A stretch of DNA of 64,000 nucleotides from Deltaproteobacteria bacterium. Lineage in GTDB: Bacteria; Myxococcota; Myxococcia; Myxococcales; 40CM-4-68-19. Below, in pieces: positions 17,628 through 25,940 of the stretch. The DNA lies in the NCBI GenBank assembly GCA_005879805.1, contig VBKL01000053.1:1-64000 (forward strand). The letters are read 5' to 3'. A model generated the notes under the pieces. The model was not told where the DNA came from and did not search any database. It saw nothing but the letters and a program-made list of their open reading frames with translations. A program made the position numbers and the translations under genes. The first letter of the stretch is position 1. The number at the start of each line of letters is the position of its first letter.

Positions 17628-18200
17628 GTCCGCCCGGCCTTCCTCTTGACGACGAGCGCCTCGACCGACTGCGCGATCCGCTGGCTCAGGATCAGCATCT
17701 CGCCCACGTCGGTCGGCGCCTGCTGCCTGTGACCGTTGACCGAGCGCGACGGCGATCCGGGCCGCCGCGCCCTCCTCCAGCCCTTCTCCCAGGCCGTCCC
17801 AACCGAGCACCACGTTGCCCTGCACGAGCAGGAGCAGGGCCCGCTCCGCCTTGCTGCGCGACGCGCGAAGGACGATGCGGGCGATCGAATCGCGGTCCTG
17901 GACCGTCTTGAGCAATTCGAGCGCCTTCTCGAACGCCAGCGGAGAAACGTCCACCGTCCGCGCGGGAAGCGGCGGCGCGTCCCAGCCGGTCGGAGCGGCG
18001 CGCGGAGGGGGCGCAGGCGGCGGCGCCGCCTCTCCCAGAATCGCGTCCTCCGGCAAGGTCTCGATGGCGGGCTCTTCGCTGACCACCTTCTCGGTCGTCT
18101 CTTCCTGCGCATCCGCGACCGGCTCCGGTGGTGCCGCCGGAACGGGCGCGGGCGGAGCAACCTCGGGTGGCGCTTCAGGCCAGGGCTCGAGCTCGGGCGC

Positions 18201-18248
18201 CGGGCGGTTCGCGACGGGAGGCGGCGGGCGGTTCGCGACTGGAGGCGG
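18201..18248. repeat. 24-bp tandem repeat (2 copies) encoding PPPPVANR
   Basis: Two near-identical 24-bp units (18201-18224, 18225-18248), one base different, encode PPPPVANR twice in the linker of the MshEN-type protein on the minus strand. Unit expansion within a flexible linker. Confidence 0.8.
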
Positions 18249-18354
18249 CGGACGGACCGCGGGCGGAGTCCGCGTGCGGCTCGCGGGCGGAGTCGTCGGC
18301 TTCGCCGCTGACGGTGCGTCCTTCGCGACTGACGGTGCCGCCTTCGCTGGCCGT

Positions 18355-18420
18355 GCCGCGCTGGCCTTCGCCGGCGGCGCCGCGCTGGCCGTCGCCGGCG
18401 GCGCCGCGCTGGCCTTCGCG
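18355..18420. repeat. 24-bp tandem repeat (about 2.8 copies) encoding Ala/Pro/Lys octapeptides
   Basis: Units starting at 18355, 18379 and 18403 share the core gccgcgctggcc. On the minus strand they encode KASAAPPA/TASAAPPA-type octapeptides, in frame in the same linker as the repeat at 18201. Confidence 0.8.
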
Positions 18421-19135
18421 GGTTCCCCCGCCGCCCCGACGGGAACGTCCGGCGCCGATCTCCCCGCGAGCACCTGCGCATAGATGTCGTTGAACGCCTT
18501 CTCGTCGATCAGCTCCCCCGGCGCCTGGACCGCGGCCTTCTGCTGCTGCGCCTTCTTGCGCTGCCCGAGCCTCCCCTCGTCGGGCACCACGCCGAAATCG
18601 AGCGCGCGCATCTGCCGCATGGCTCCATAGTGCGCCCGCAGCAAGTTGATGACGCGGAATTCGGGTGCGACCACCGCGGTGCAGGGCTTGCCGATCTTGT
18701 AGCTCAACTGATCGAGCTTGCCGGGGTCGATGCGGGTGACGAGTACCTTGAGGCGGCGCCGCTCGAGCTTCCACGGAACCATCTCGTCGCGCTGGGCGAT
18801 ATGGGGCGGGATGACGCCCACGAGCGCGGGGTCGATCTCGAGGTTTCCCCACGCCACCTCGCACCCGTGCTGCTTGGCCAGGCCGCGGGCGAGGTGCTCC
18901 TCCTCGCACAGCTGGAGCTCGAGCAGGTTGGTGCCGAGCCGCCCGCCGTACAGCACCTGCCAGTCGAGTGCTTCTTCCAGTCCTTCAGGCGTCAGGTGAC
19001 CGCGCTCGATGAGAATCTCTCCGATCTGCACGGGGCCGGCAGGGTAGCACACGACCGTGCGCTCGCCCGGCCGCCGTACGCGAATTCGCGCCTGCCTGGA
19101 AGGGAAACGATCGCGACAGGTGTTTCGAGGGGGCA

Positions 19136-20068
19136 ATGCGAGCTTTCGCCCTTTCACTCACTGCCGCCGCCTGCCTGTGCGCGTGTGGACACCACCGCTC
19201 ACCCGCGGAAGAGGCGCTGCTTCGCCGCGGCGACTGCGCCGAGCTGCTTCGCGCGGCCGACGAGGCGCGGGCGCGCGGCGAACTGGCGCTCGCCAAGGAC
19301 CTCGCCGACGGATGCCCGCAGGACCGGCTCGTCGATCTCGCGGCGCACGTATCGCCGGAACAGGGCCTCCTCCTCTGCGGACGCGCCCGGGCAGCCGACG
19401 CGAAGGCCTTCTGTAGTTCCGACCTGGTCGGCCAGCTCACCTCGAACCTTCACGCCCGGATCCTGATCGGCCCGCCCGATCCTACGGATGCCGGCGATCC
19501 CGTCCTCCTCCAGGCGTTCGCCGAGCTGGGGCCGGGTTTCAATCTCTTCTGGAACGCGGACGATCCCGATGTGGTGGTCGGCAGGATGACCGTCACCATC
19601 GAGCGCACCGAGAACGGGACGGTTGCGACGGTCGCCGACGGCAAGGGCAACAAGCAGCGCGTGCCGGCCACGCAGCACCGCGTGGTCGCGCGGGCCGAGG
19701 CCCAAGTGGAGCTGTCGGGCAAAACGCGGACGCTCCGCGTGACCGACGAGCTGCGCAACCTGACCTGGGAGGCGGCGCCTCGCGTGGCCGTCGCGGCGAA
19801 GTTCGAGCCGAAGCTCCCGACCGATCTGGAGATGAAGAAGCGCGCGGTGCTCGCCTGGGTGCGAGCCGTGGCGAAGGCCGTGGCCTCCGCGCCGCCGGAA
19901 GGAATCGACGTGAGCGACGCCAAGGGGTGCGTCGCCTACGGGCTGTCGTTGAACCTGGCCGCCGGCAATTCCGTCGCGGCCGCGAGCGGCGCGGGGGATC
20001 CCGACAAGGTTTCCACCTGCGAGAAAATCCTGGGAGAGCCCGCGGGAGCGGGAATCCCGGTTTCATGA
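19136..20068 (+). CDS. Probable lipoprotein, function unknown
   Basis: The protein is 310 residues with a lipoprotein signal: LSLTAAACLCAC, the lipobox Cys at about residue 17 being followed by Gly. The mature part is rich in Ala/Glu, has several Cys (GDCAEL, DGCPQD, LLLCGRA, AFCSSD) and a mid-region of beta-like sequence (RMTVTIERTENGTVATVADG). No family is recognised. It is divergent from the GspE-N-type gene, with 104 bp between starts, and probably faces the periplasm. It is followed 7 bp later by the small Cys protein. Confidence 0.75.
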   Translation: MRAFALSLTAAACLCACGHHRSPAEEALLRRGDCAELLRAADEARARGELALAKDLADGCPQDRLVDLAAHVSPEQGLLLCGRARAADAKAFCSSDLVGQLTSNLHARILIGPPDPTDAGDPVLLQAFAELGPGFNLFWNADDPDVVVGRMTVTIERTENGTVATVADGKGNKQRVPATQHRVVARAEAQVELSGKTRTLRVTDELRNLTWEAAPRVAVAAKFEPKLPTDLEMKKRAVLAWVRAVAKAVASAPPEGIDVSDAKGCVAYGLSLNLAAGNSVAAASGAGDPDKVSTCEKILGEPAGAGIPVS

Positions 20069-20075
20069 GGAAGAC

Positions 20076-20333
20076 ATGATCGCCAAGGACGACTGGAGAT
20101 TGACCGGCAACCAAGCCAACTACATGCACGGCGAGCTCTTGCGCTTCGGGCCCTACAAGCCCCGCAAGAAGGGTTCCGAGCACGACCACTGCGAGTTCTG
20201 CTTTCGCCGCTTCTCCAGCGCCGCGCGGGTGAACTTCTGTTCGGAGGGGTTCTACACCGAGGACAAGCGGTGGATCTGCGAGACCTGCTACGAGGACTTC
20301 AAGGTGCTCTTCGACTGGCGGCTGGAGAGCTGA
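20076..20333 (+). CDS. Small cysteine-rich (zinc-ribbon-like) protein
   Basis: The protein is 85 residues. HCEFCFRRF and WICETCYEDF form two C-x2-C knuckles with an additional Cys (NFCSEG) and His in between, the pattern of a small treble-clef or ribbon zinc site. AGGAAG lies 5 bases before the ATG. It follows the lipoprotein by 7 bp and is convergent with recG. Conserved-looking, no known function. Confidence 0.75.
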   Translation: MIAKDDWRLTGNQANYMHGELLRFGPYKPRKKGSEHDHCEFCFRRFSSAARVNFCSEGFYTEDKRWICETCYEDFKVLFDWRLES

Positions 20334-20340
20334 ATCGGGC

Positions 20341-22875
20341 CTAGCCCACGCGGGCGAGGCTGAGCCGCCCGCGCCAGCGAGTCTGCAAGGCGTCCCGGAG
20401 CGTAGCGTTCTCGGGACGCGATAGATCGGGATCGACCTCCACCAGCGCGAAGGCCTCCTCGCGAGCCTCGGCCAGGATCTTCTGGTCGCGGGCCAGCTCC
20501 GCGATGGCGAACTCCGGCAATCCGCTCTGGCGGGTACCGAGGAACTCTCCCGGACCGCGCAAGTCCAGATCGGCCTGCGCGATGCGGAAGCCGTCCGTCG
20601 TTTCCTCCATCACGTGAAGCCGCTCCCGCGCCGCGGGTCCCCACTCCGCCCCGGTCGCTCCGGTGACGAGAAGGCAATACGACTTCGCGGCGCCGCGCCC
20701 GACCCGCCCGCGAAGCTGGTGCAACTGCGAGAGCCCGAACCGCTCGGCGTGCTCGATGAGCATCACCGTGGCGTTCGGTATGTCGACCCCGACCTCGATG
20801 ACCGTGGTGGCGACGAGGATGCGATCCTCGCCGCGCCGGAAGCGGTCCATCGCCTCGTTCCGCTCGGCGGCGCTCTGCCGTCCGTGCGCGATGCCGATGG
20901 GAAGGTCGGGAAACACGTCGAGCGCGAGCCTGTCCCGCTCCTTGGTCGCGGCCTTCACGTCGAGGAGCTTCTCGCTCTCCTCGACGAGCGGCAGCACCAC
21001 GTATGCCTGCCGGCCGGCGCGGAGCTCCTTGCGGATGACGTCGTAAGCCTTGTCGCGCGCCGAGTCGCGATACACGCGCGTCGCGATCGGCGTCCTCCCC
21101 GGGGGAAGCTCGTCGAGGACGCTGGAATCGAGGTCGCCGTAGATCGTCAGCTGGAGGGTGCGTGGAATGGGCGTCGCCGTCATCACCAGGACGTCGGGGC
21201 GCTTGCCCTTCGACATGAGCCGGGCGCGCGTCATGACGCCGAACCGGTGCTGCTCGTCGATGACGGCGAGCCCCAGCCGATGGAACTCCGTTCCTTCTTC
21301 GGCGAGGGCGTGGGTCCCGACCACGATGTGCGCGGCGCCTCCCCGGACCAGCCGATCCGCGTGGGAACGCTCGCGCGTGCCGAGGCTTCCGGTGACGAGC
21401 TCGACGTGCACCTCGCGCCGCTCCCGCAACAGGGCGCGCAGCGACCGCGCATGCTGCTCGGCGAGGATCTCGGTAGGCGCCATGAGCGCGGCCTGGTACC
21501 CGTCCTCGACCGCGAGGAGCGCGGCGCAGAGCGCGACCGCCGTCTTGCCGCTCCCGACGTCGCCCTGGAGGAGCCGGTTCATCGGCTCGGGCTTGCGCAT
21601 GTCGAGGGCGATCTCCTGGACGGCGCGCTTCTGCGCCGAGGTCAACGGCCAGGGCAGCTGCGCCTCGACAGCCGCGATGGACGAATCGCTGGCGCGGAAG
21701 GCGATCCCGGGCTCGACCTTCACCCCCCGACGCCGCAGTGCCAGCCCGAGCTGGATGAGAAACAGCTCCTCGAAGGCGAGGCGCCGGTGAGGCTCGCCGC
21801 TCGGCCGCCCCGCCACCGCGGCGGTGGCCGCGTTGCGCTCGGGAAAGTGCGATTCGCGAATGGCGTCGGCGAGCGGCCAAAGTCGCCTGCGCGCCAGCAG
21901 CTCCGGAGGAAGCGCTTCGCGCAATTCCCCCGCATGCTGCTCGACCGCCTGGCGAGCGATGCGCCGGTAGGTGCGCGCCGGCAATCCTTCGATCTCCGAG
22001 TAGACCGGTACCACCCGTCCGAAGGAATCGTCGCTCCGGTCGGTGCCCGGTATTCCTGCTGAATCAAGAGGTTCGACATCGGGATGCGAGATGGTCTTCC
22101 CGCCGCCCCGGTATCCCGGACGGACTTCGCCGCTCACCAGGATCCGCGCGCCCGGACGAAGCCGCTCGAGGAGCGAGGCGCGGAAATGGAACCAGAGGAG
22201 GAGCAACGCCGAGTGGGCGTCGTCGCGCAGCAGGACTTCGAGCCTGCGCCGCCCGTATCGGCCCTTCATCTCGTTCACCTTGGCGACGGTGCCTGCGATG
22301 ACGCTTCGCTCGCCGAGCGGCGCGTCGGCGACCAGGCGGGGCGTGCGCCGGTCTTCGTAGCGGATGGGAAGGTTGAAGAGAACGTCGTTGATGGTGACGA
22401 GTCCCTTCCCGCGCAGCCTCTCGGCGACGGCCGGACCGACGCCGCGCAGCCGCTCCACCGAAGCCTGGAGTCCCTCCGTGGCCACCGCGCGGCGCGGCGG
22501 CGCAAAGAGCGGGGGCGGCGGCAGCGCGGGATCGGCCGGCACGGACCCTTCGCTACCAGAGGGCTCCGACACTCGCGCGAGATCCGCGATTTCCTTGGGG
22601 ATCGCGACGAGCCGCCCGAGCTCGCGCACGAAGACCGCGATTGCGGAGCGCCGCTCCGCTTCCGGCGCCGCGTCGAACCCCTGCACCGCTGCTTCGAGCT
22701 TGTCGAGCCCCTCGGTCTCGCGCGCGAAGGGCCGCGCGGCGGCGACCAGGCGCCGGACGAGGGGTTCGAAGTCTCGCAAGGCGGCGGTCGCGCCGGCGCG
22801 GACGAGGAACCGGAGCGGAGGCAACAGCGGCGAGAGCGCGAGCGACAGGCCGCCGTCCGCGCCGTCCGTGCTCAC
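20341..22875 (-). CDS. recG: ATP-dependent DNA helicase RecG
   Basis: The protein is 844 residues from a GTG at 22873-22875 overlapping the greA stop by 4 bp. An N-terminal extension of about 150 residues precedes the wedge/OB domain (RYEDRRTPR). Helicase motif I is [12 protein letters not shown], Ia [17 protein letters not shown] (diagnostic for RecG), [13 protein letters not shown], and [19 protein letters not shown] and [11 protein letters not shown]; the TRG tail follows. It remodels stalled forks and Holliday junctions. Reading upstream through greA is open but is shadow coding, so the GTG is preferred. The length exceeds the usual 690-780 because of the N-terminal helical extension. Confidence 0.95.
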   Translation of the reverse strand: MSTDGADGGLSLALSPLLPPLRFLVRAGATAALRDFEPLVRRLVAAARPFARETEGLDKLEAAVQGFDAAPEAERRSAIAVFVRELGRLVAIPKEIADLARVSEPSGSEGSVPADPALPPPPLFAPPRRAVATEGLQASVERLRGVGPAVAERLRGKGLVTINDVLFNLPIRYEDRRTPRLVADAPLGERSVIAGTVAKVNEMKGRYGRRRLEVLLRDDAHSALLLLWFHFRASLLERLRPGARILVSGEVRPGYRGGGKTISHPDVEPLDSAGIPGTDRSDDSFGRVVPVYSEIEGLPARTYRRIARQAVEQHAGELREALPPELLARRRLWPLADAIRESHFPERNAATAAVAGRPSGEPHRRLAFEELFLIQLGLALRRRGVKVEPGIAFRASDSSIAAVEAQLPWPLTSAQKRAVQEIALDMRKPEPMNRLLQGDVGSGKTAVALCAALLAVEDGYQAALMAPTEILAEQHARSLRALLRERREVHVELVTGSLGTRERSHADRLVRGGAAHIVVGTHALAEEGTEFHRLGLAVIDEQHRFGVMTRARLMSKGKRPDVLVMTATPIPRTLQLTIYGDLDSSVLDELPPGRTPIATRVYRDSARDKAYDVIRKELRAGRQAYVVLPLVEESEKLLDVKAATKERDRLALDVFPDLPIGIAHGRQSAAERNEAMDRFRRGEDRILVATTVIEVGVDIPNATVMLIEHAERFGLSQLHQLRGRVGRGAAKSYCLLVTGATGAEWGPAARERLHVMEETTDGFRIAQADLDLRGPGEFLGTRQSGLPEFAIAELARDQKILAEAREEAFALVEVDPDLSRPENATLRDALQTRWRGRLSLARVG

Positions 22876-23387
22876 CGCGCCTCTTCCTCCTCCGTGTCCG
22901 GAGGGTACTCGACGAACAGCACCTCGAGGATTTCGTACTCGCGCTCGCCGCCGGGGGCGCGGATGCGGACCGTGTCGCCGACCTCGCGACCGATCAATCC
23001 GCGGGCGATGGGGCTCGTGATGCTGATGCGGCCCTTCTTCAGATCCGCTTCCGTCTCGCCGACGATGGCGTACTGGGTCTTCGCGCCGGAGTCGGTGTCC
23101 TCCAGCTTGACGGTCGCGCCGAAGACCACTTTGTCGCCCGAGAGCTTCTTGACGTCGATGATCTCCGCCCGCGCGAGCCGGTCCTCGAGCATCTGGATGC
23201 GCCCCTCGATGTGGCTCTGGCGCTCCTTGGCGGCGTGGTACTCGGCGTTCTCGCGCAGATCCCCGTGCTCGCGGGCGACGCCGATGTCGTGGACATTCTT
23301 CGGGCGCTCGACCGACTTGAGGTGCTTCAGATCCCGCTTGATCGCCTCGGCTCCCTCCCGGGTCATGGGGATTTTGTCCGATGCCAT
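22872..23387 (-). CDS. greA: Transcription elongation factor GreA
   Basis: The protein is 171 residues. An N-terminal coiled coil carries [19 protein letters not shown] and [15 protein letters not shown], the acidic tip Asp/Glu that activates intrinsic cleavage by RNA polymerase. The C-terminal FKBP-like domain has [14 protein letters not shown]. Start ATG 23385-23387 is backed by a GGAGG ribosome site. It overlaps recG, so both are translated from one transcript. A short acidic tail (PDTEEEEAR) extends beyond the standard 158 residues. Confidence 0.96.
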   Translation of the reverse strand: MASDKIPMTREGAEAIKRDLKHLKSVERPKNVHDIGVAREHGDLRENAEYHAAKERQSHIEGRIQMLEDRLARAEIIDVKKLSGDKVVFGATVKLEDTDSGAKTQYAIVGETEADLKKGRISITSPIARGLIGREVGDTVRIRAPGGEREYEILEVLFVEYPPDTEEEEAR

Positions 23388-23698
23388 TTCGAGTTGCCTC
23401 CGCTGCGACCCGGGCCATTCGTGAAACGCATGCGGCCGGACGCCCGACTCGGGCCCCGGCCGCGTGGAAGGGAGCTTGGCAAGATGCCGCAAAGGCGTCA
23501 ACGGGTTTCGGGCCCAGGAACCTCCACACGGGCGGTCGATCGGCTGCGGCTAGATGCGGGGCGAGTGCTTGAATTCCAGATGGTTACGCGGGGGCCAGGA
23601 CCTGGCTCCAATGTAAGCTTGCGCGACCTCACCCCCCTTCCCCTATAGTCCGCGCCGCTACCGGCCCCCCCGCCTGGTCGCGCCGGAGAATCTCCTTC
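23388..23698. other. Intergenic region between divergent greA and lipoprotein genes
   Basis: This 311 bp has no credible coding sequence. It should hold the greA-recG promoter (minus) and the lipoprotein promoter (plus; a TATAGT lies near 23645). It contains a perfect 13-bp palindrome at 23594-23606 and C-rich runs just before the lipoprotein gene. Confidence 0.6.
23594..23606. promoter_or_regulatory. Palindrome GCCAGG-A-CCTGGC
   Basis: A perfect 6-1-6 inverted repeat is extended on both sides by G-C and G-T pairs (23591-23609). It is placed between divergent genes and could be an operator or a small hairpin. No regulator can be named. Confidence 0.35.
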
Positions 23699-24133
23699 AT
23701 GATCGTCAGCCTCCACACCGCTCGACGGGCCGTACTCGTGTCGATGGCGGCCTTTGGGATGGCGTGTGGCGACTTCGATTCGCCGGGCGATGCGAGCGCT
23801 CGCGGCACGACGCCGGTACGGCCCGACTTTTCGATCTCCGTCGCCGCGGGGACGGAAACGCTCGCGCCGGGCGCCAGCGCGACCTACACCATCGCCACCG
23901 AGGCATCCGAGCGCGATGCGCAACAGTTGGCGCTGTCCGTCACCGGCCTTCCTGCAGGCGTCAGCGCGGTTCTCGCGCCGAGCACGGTGAATACCGGCGA
24001 GACCGCCCTGCTCGAGCTGAGCGCCGCCACGACGGCCGCGCCGGCCGTGGCGACCTTCACCGTCACCGCCGTCGCGCTCAAGGGCTCGACCCGCAAGGCG
24101 ACGGGACATCTCAACATCGTCGCCGCGCCGTAA
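23699..24133 (+). CDS. Putative lipoprotein with Ig-like domain
   Basis: The protein is 144 residues. The signal peptide ends in the lipobox-like MAAFGMAC-GD (Cys23). The remainder reads as one Ig-like beta sandwich (FSISVAAGTETLAPGASATYTI, LSVTGLPAGVSAVLAPST, ATFTVTAVALKGSTRKATGHL) like those appended to secreted myxobacterial proteins. No catalytic module. Likely an outer-membrane-anchored binding or structural protein. Confidence 0.75.
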   Translation: MIVSLHTARRAVLVSMAAFGMACGDFDSPGDASARGTTPVRPDFSISVAAGTETLAPGASATYTIATEASERDAQQLALSVTGLPAGVSAVLAPSTVNTGETALLELSAATTAAPAVATFTVTAVALKGSTRKATGHLNIVAAP

Positions 24134-24163
24134 TCGCCTTCCCGCAGCGTACAATCCGGCGCG

Positions 24164-24835
24164 ATGTCCGCCGGATTGGAAACAGCGCTCTGGCGCTTCA
24201 CCTACGAAGCAGTCGTGCGCACGGGCCGCGGGCCTTCCTTGCGCGAGGCCGCGGAAGCGCTCGGAGCGAGCGAATCCGAAGTGCGCGCCGCCTACCAGCG
24301 GCTCGGCGAAGGTCACGCCATCCTTCTCGACGCTTCCGGCGAGGGACTCTGGCGGATCGCACCCTTCTCCGCCGTTCCCACCGACTTCGCCGTCGAGGCG
24401 GGAGGCCGTTGCTACTTCGCCAACTGCGCCTGGGACGCGCTGGGGATCTGCGCCGCGCTGCACGCCGATGGCATGGTCCGCGCCAGCTGCGGCTGCTGCC
24501 GCCAGCCGATGGATCTCGCGGTCCGCGGCGGGATCCTCCAGACCGCCGAAGGACTGCTCCACATCGCCGTCCCCGCCAAGGACTGGTACCAGGATGTCGT
24601 CTTCACCTGAAGGACGATGCTGCTGTTCCGGTCGGAACGGCACGTGGCGCGCTGGTGCGAGCAGTGGCAGCGGCCCAGAGGCGGAACGCTGGACCTCGCG
24701 CAGGCGTGGGAGCTGGCGCGGGCGTGGTATGGCTCGCGCCTCGATCCCGGGTTCCGCCCCTTCACCCGGGAAGAGGCGCAGGCGCTCTTCGCCCGCGTCG
24801 GCCTGACCGGCCCCTTCTGGAAGCTCGGTGATTGA
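24164..24835 (+). CDS. MerB-like (organomercurial lyase family) protein, candidate selenoprotein with in-frame UGA
   Basis: Read through one TGA (24608-24610), this is a 223-residue protein of the alkylmercury lyase family. An N-terminal winged helix (about residues 20-55) is followed by ANCAWDALG, whose Cys88-x2-Asp91 matches catalytic Cys96 and Asp99 of MerB, then SCGCC (Cys109, at the MerB Cys117 position). VFT-UGA-RTMLLFRSE puts the UGA codon (residue 149) at the Cys159/Cys160 pair of MerB (FCCHVHFF). After the UGA the same frame continues with clearly homologous sequence to GLTGPFWKLGD-stop. A 9-bp stem with a GGUC loop begins 10 nt after the UGA, as in a bacterial SECIS. Alternatives: a TGC to TGA mutation or sequencing error. 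Sec would replace a reactive thiol. sel genes are not in the window. Confidence 0.75.
24621..24642 (+). promoter_or_regulatory. Candidate bacterial SECIS element
   Basis: TGCTGTTCC (24621-24629), loop GGTC (24630-24633), GGAACGGCA (24634-24642): nine pairs with one G-U. The loop starts 19 nt after the UGA, inside the known 16-37 nt window, and the GGU sits within one base of its place in the E. coli fdhF SECIS (counting from the U of UGA). A U also occupies position 17. Confidence 0.65.
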
Positions 24836-24850
24836 GCGCATTCTTTGCGC
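24836..24850. promoter_or_regulatory. Inverted repeat GCGCA-N5-TGCGC upstream of argC
   Basis: A perfect 5-bp inverted repeat lies directly after the MerB-like stop codon, with its centre about 32 bp (three helical turns) from the centre of the ARG-box-like palindrome. It could be a second weaker ArgR half-site or part of the promoter. Confidence 0.3.
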
Positions 24851-24869
24851 TTGCATCCGCCGACGCATT

Positions 24870-24881
24870 GCATAAATATGC
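24870..24881. promoter_or_regulatory. ARG-box-like palindrome (ArgR operator)
   Basis: GCATA-AA-TATGC is a perfect AT-rich 12-bp palindrome in otherwise very GC-rich DNA, six bases before the argC ATG. Its size and AT-rich core match ArgR/AhrC boxes, and argR is in the operon it precedes. The closeness to the ATG leaves no room for a Shine-Dalgarno, so the mRNA may be leaderless or very short-leadered. Confidence 0.6.
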
Positions 24882-24887
24882 GACTTC

Positions 24888-25940
24888 ATGCAGCGGCTGC
24901 CCATCGCGGTGATCGGCGCCTCGGGGTACTCCGGGATGGAGGCTACCCGGATCCTCGCCCATCATCCTTCGGCGGAGGTGCGCCTCGTCACCAGCGATCG
25001 CTGGCAGGGCGAGACGATCGAGCGCCGGACCGGCGTCGGCGGCCCGGTCGGAAAGCTACGCTACGCGCCGCAGGAGCGCGTCGTGGACCTCGCCGGCGAG
25101 TGCGCGGCGGCGCTCCTCTGCACGCCGGCCGAGGTGTCGCTCGATTTGGCTCCTGCGCTCCTCGCCAAGGGTCTCAAGGTCGTCGATCTCTCGGGGGCGT
25201 TCCGCCTCGCCGACCCGGCCCGGTTCGAGCAGGCGTACGGGCTGCCCCACCCGCGAGTAGACCTCCTCGGCGAGGCCGTCTACGGGATGCCCGAGCTGCC
25301 TTCCGTCCGGCAACGGGTCACCGGCGCGCGGCTGGTCGCAAACCCCGGCTGCTATCCAACCGCCGCCACGCTGCCGCTCGCCCCGCTCTACCGCGCGGGT
25401 CTGTTGGACCGGGACCCCCCAATCGTCGACGCGGCCTCCGGTGTCACCGGCGCGGGGCGAAAGGCCAGCGAGGACTTCAGCTTCGTGGAAGTGATGGACG
25501 ACTTCCGCGCCTACCGCGTGCTCTGCCACCAGCACACGCCGGAGATTGCGCAATCGCTCTCGGCAGCGGCGGGCGCGGAGATCGACCTGACCTTCACCCC
25601 CCACCTCCTGCCCTTGCGCCGCGGCATCCTGGCTACTTCGTACCTGCGCCTCGCCCCCGGCGTTTCGGCAAAGGACGTGACCGGCTGCTTCGTGCATGAA
25701 TATGCAGCCGAACCTTTCGTGCGCCTGGCCGGGTCGGCCGACGAGGTCTCGCTCAAGTCGGTGGTCGGCACCAACCTCTGCCAGATCGGCTTTGCCGTGA
25801 AGGGCAACCGGCTGGTGGTCATCTCCGCCCTCGACAACCTGGTGAAGGGCGCGGCCGGCCAGGCGGTACAGAACCTGAATCTCCTCTTCGGCTGGCCGGA
25901 GACGGCCGGGCTGGACGTGCTGCGGGGGTCCCATCCGTGA
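24888..25940 (+). CDS. argC: N-acetyl-gamma-glutamyl-phosphate reductase
   Basis: The protein is 350 residues. NADP-binding GASGYSGMEATR is at the N-terminus; the active-site Cys155 is in ANPGCYPTA; DAASGVTGAGRKASEDF and HQHTPEI motifs follow. It reduces N-acetylglutamyl phosphate to the semialdehyde in arginine synthesis. It is the first gene of a six-gene operon with an ARG-box-like site immediately upstream, and its stop overlaps the GTG of the next gene by 4 bp. Confidence 0.97.
   Translation: MQRLPIAVIGASGYSGMEATRILAHHPSAEVRLVTSDRWQGETIERRTGVGGPVGKLRYAPQERVVDLAGECAAALLCTPAEVSLDLAPALLAKGLKVVDLSGAFRLADPARFEQAYGLPHPRVDLLGEAVYGMPELPSVRQRVTGARLVANPGCYPTAATLPLAPLYRAGLLDRDPPIVDAASGVTGAGRKASEDFSFVEVMDDFRAYRVLCHQHTPEIAQSLSAAAGAEIDLTFTPHLLPLRRGILATSYLRLAPGVSAKDVTGCFVHEYAAEPFVRLAGSADEVSLKSVVGTNLCQIGFAVKGNRLVVISALDNLVKGAAGQAVQNLNLLFGWPETAGLDVLRGSHP

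Larger units (their letters stand above)
17624..19031 (-). pseudogene. GspE/MshE N-terminal-domain protein with Pro/Ala-rich linker, frame broken
   Basis: A GTG at 19029-19031 starts VQIGEILIERGHLTPEGLEEAL, the type II secretion/MSHA ATPase N-terminal (MshEN) domain (about residues 1-150). It is followed by a long Ala/Pro/Lys-rich linker and a C-terminal domain from FEKALELLKTVQDRDSI. No ATPase domain is present; such stand-alone proteins are common in myxobacteria, where MshEN may bind cyclic di-GMP. After ARIAVAL (near 17745) the frame is lost. The expected C-terminus NGHRQQAPTDVGEMLILSQRI resumes in another frame to the stop at 17624. The gap in the expected domain suggests a lost block, not just one base. 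Confidence 0.7.

Noticed and set aside
18165-18440. Direct repeats as a possible CRISPR array
   Set aside because: The 24-bp units are contiguous with no spacers and code in frame for a Pro/Ala linker.
22876-23529. Extension of recG upstream through greA (single frame of over 1000 codons)
   Set aside because: The upstream part is the shadow of greA; the GTG at 22875 overlapping the greA stop gives a normal RecG N-terminus.
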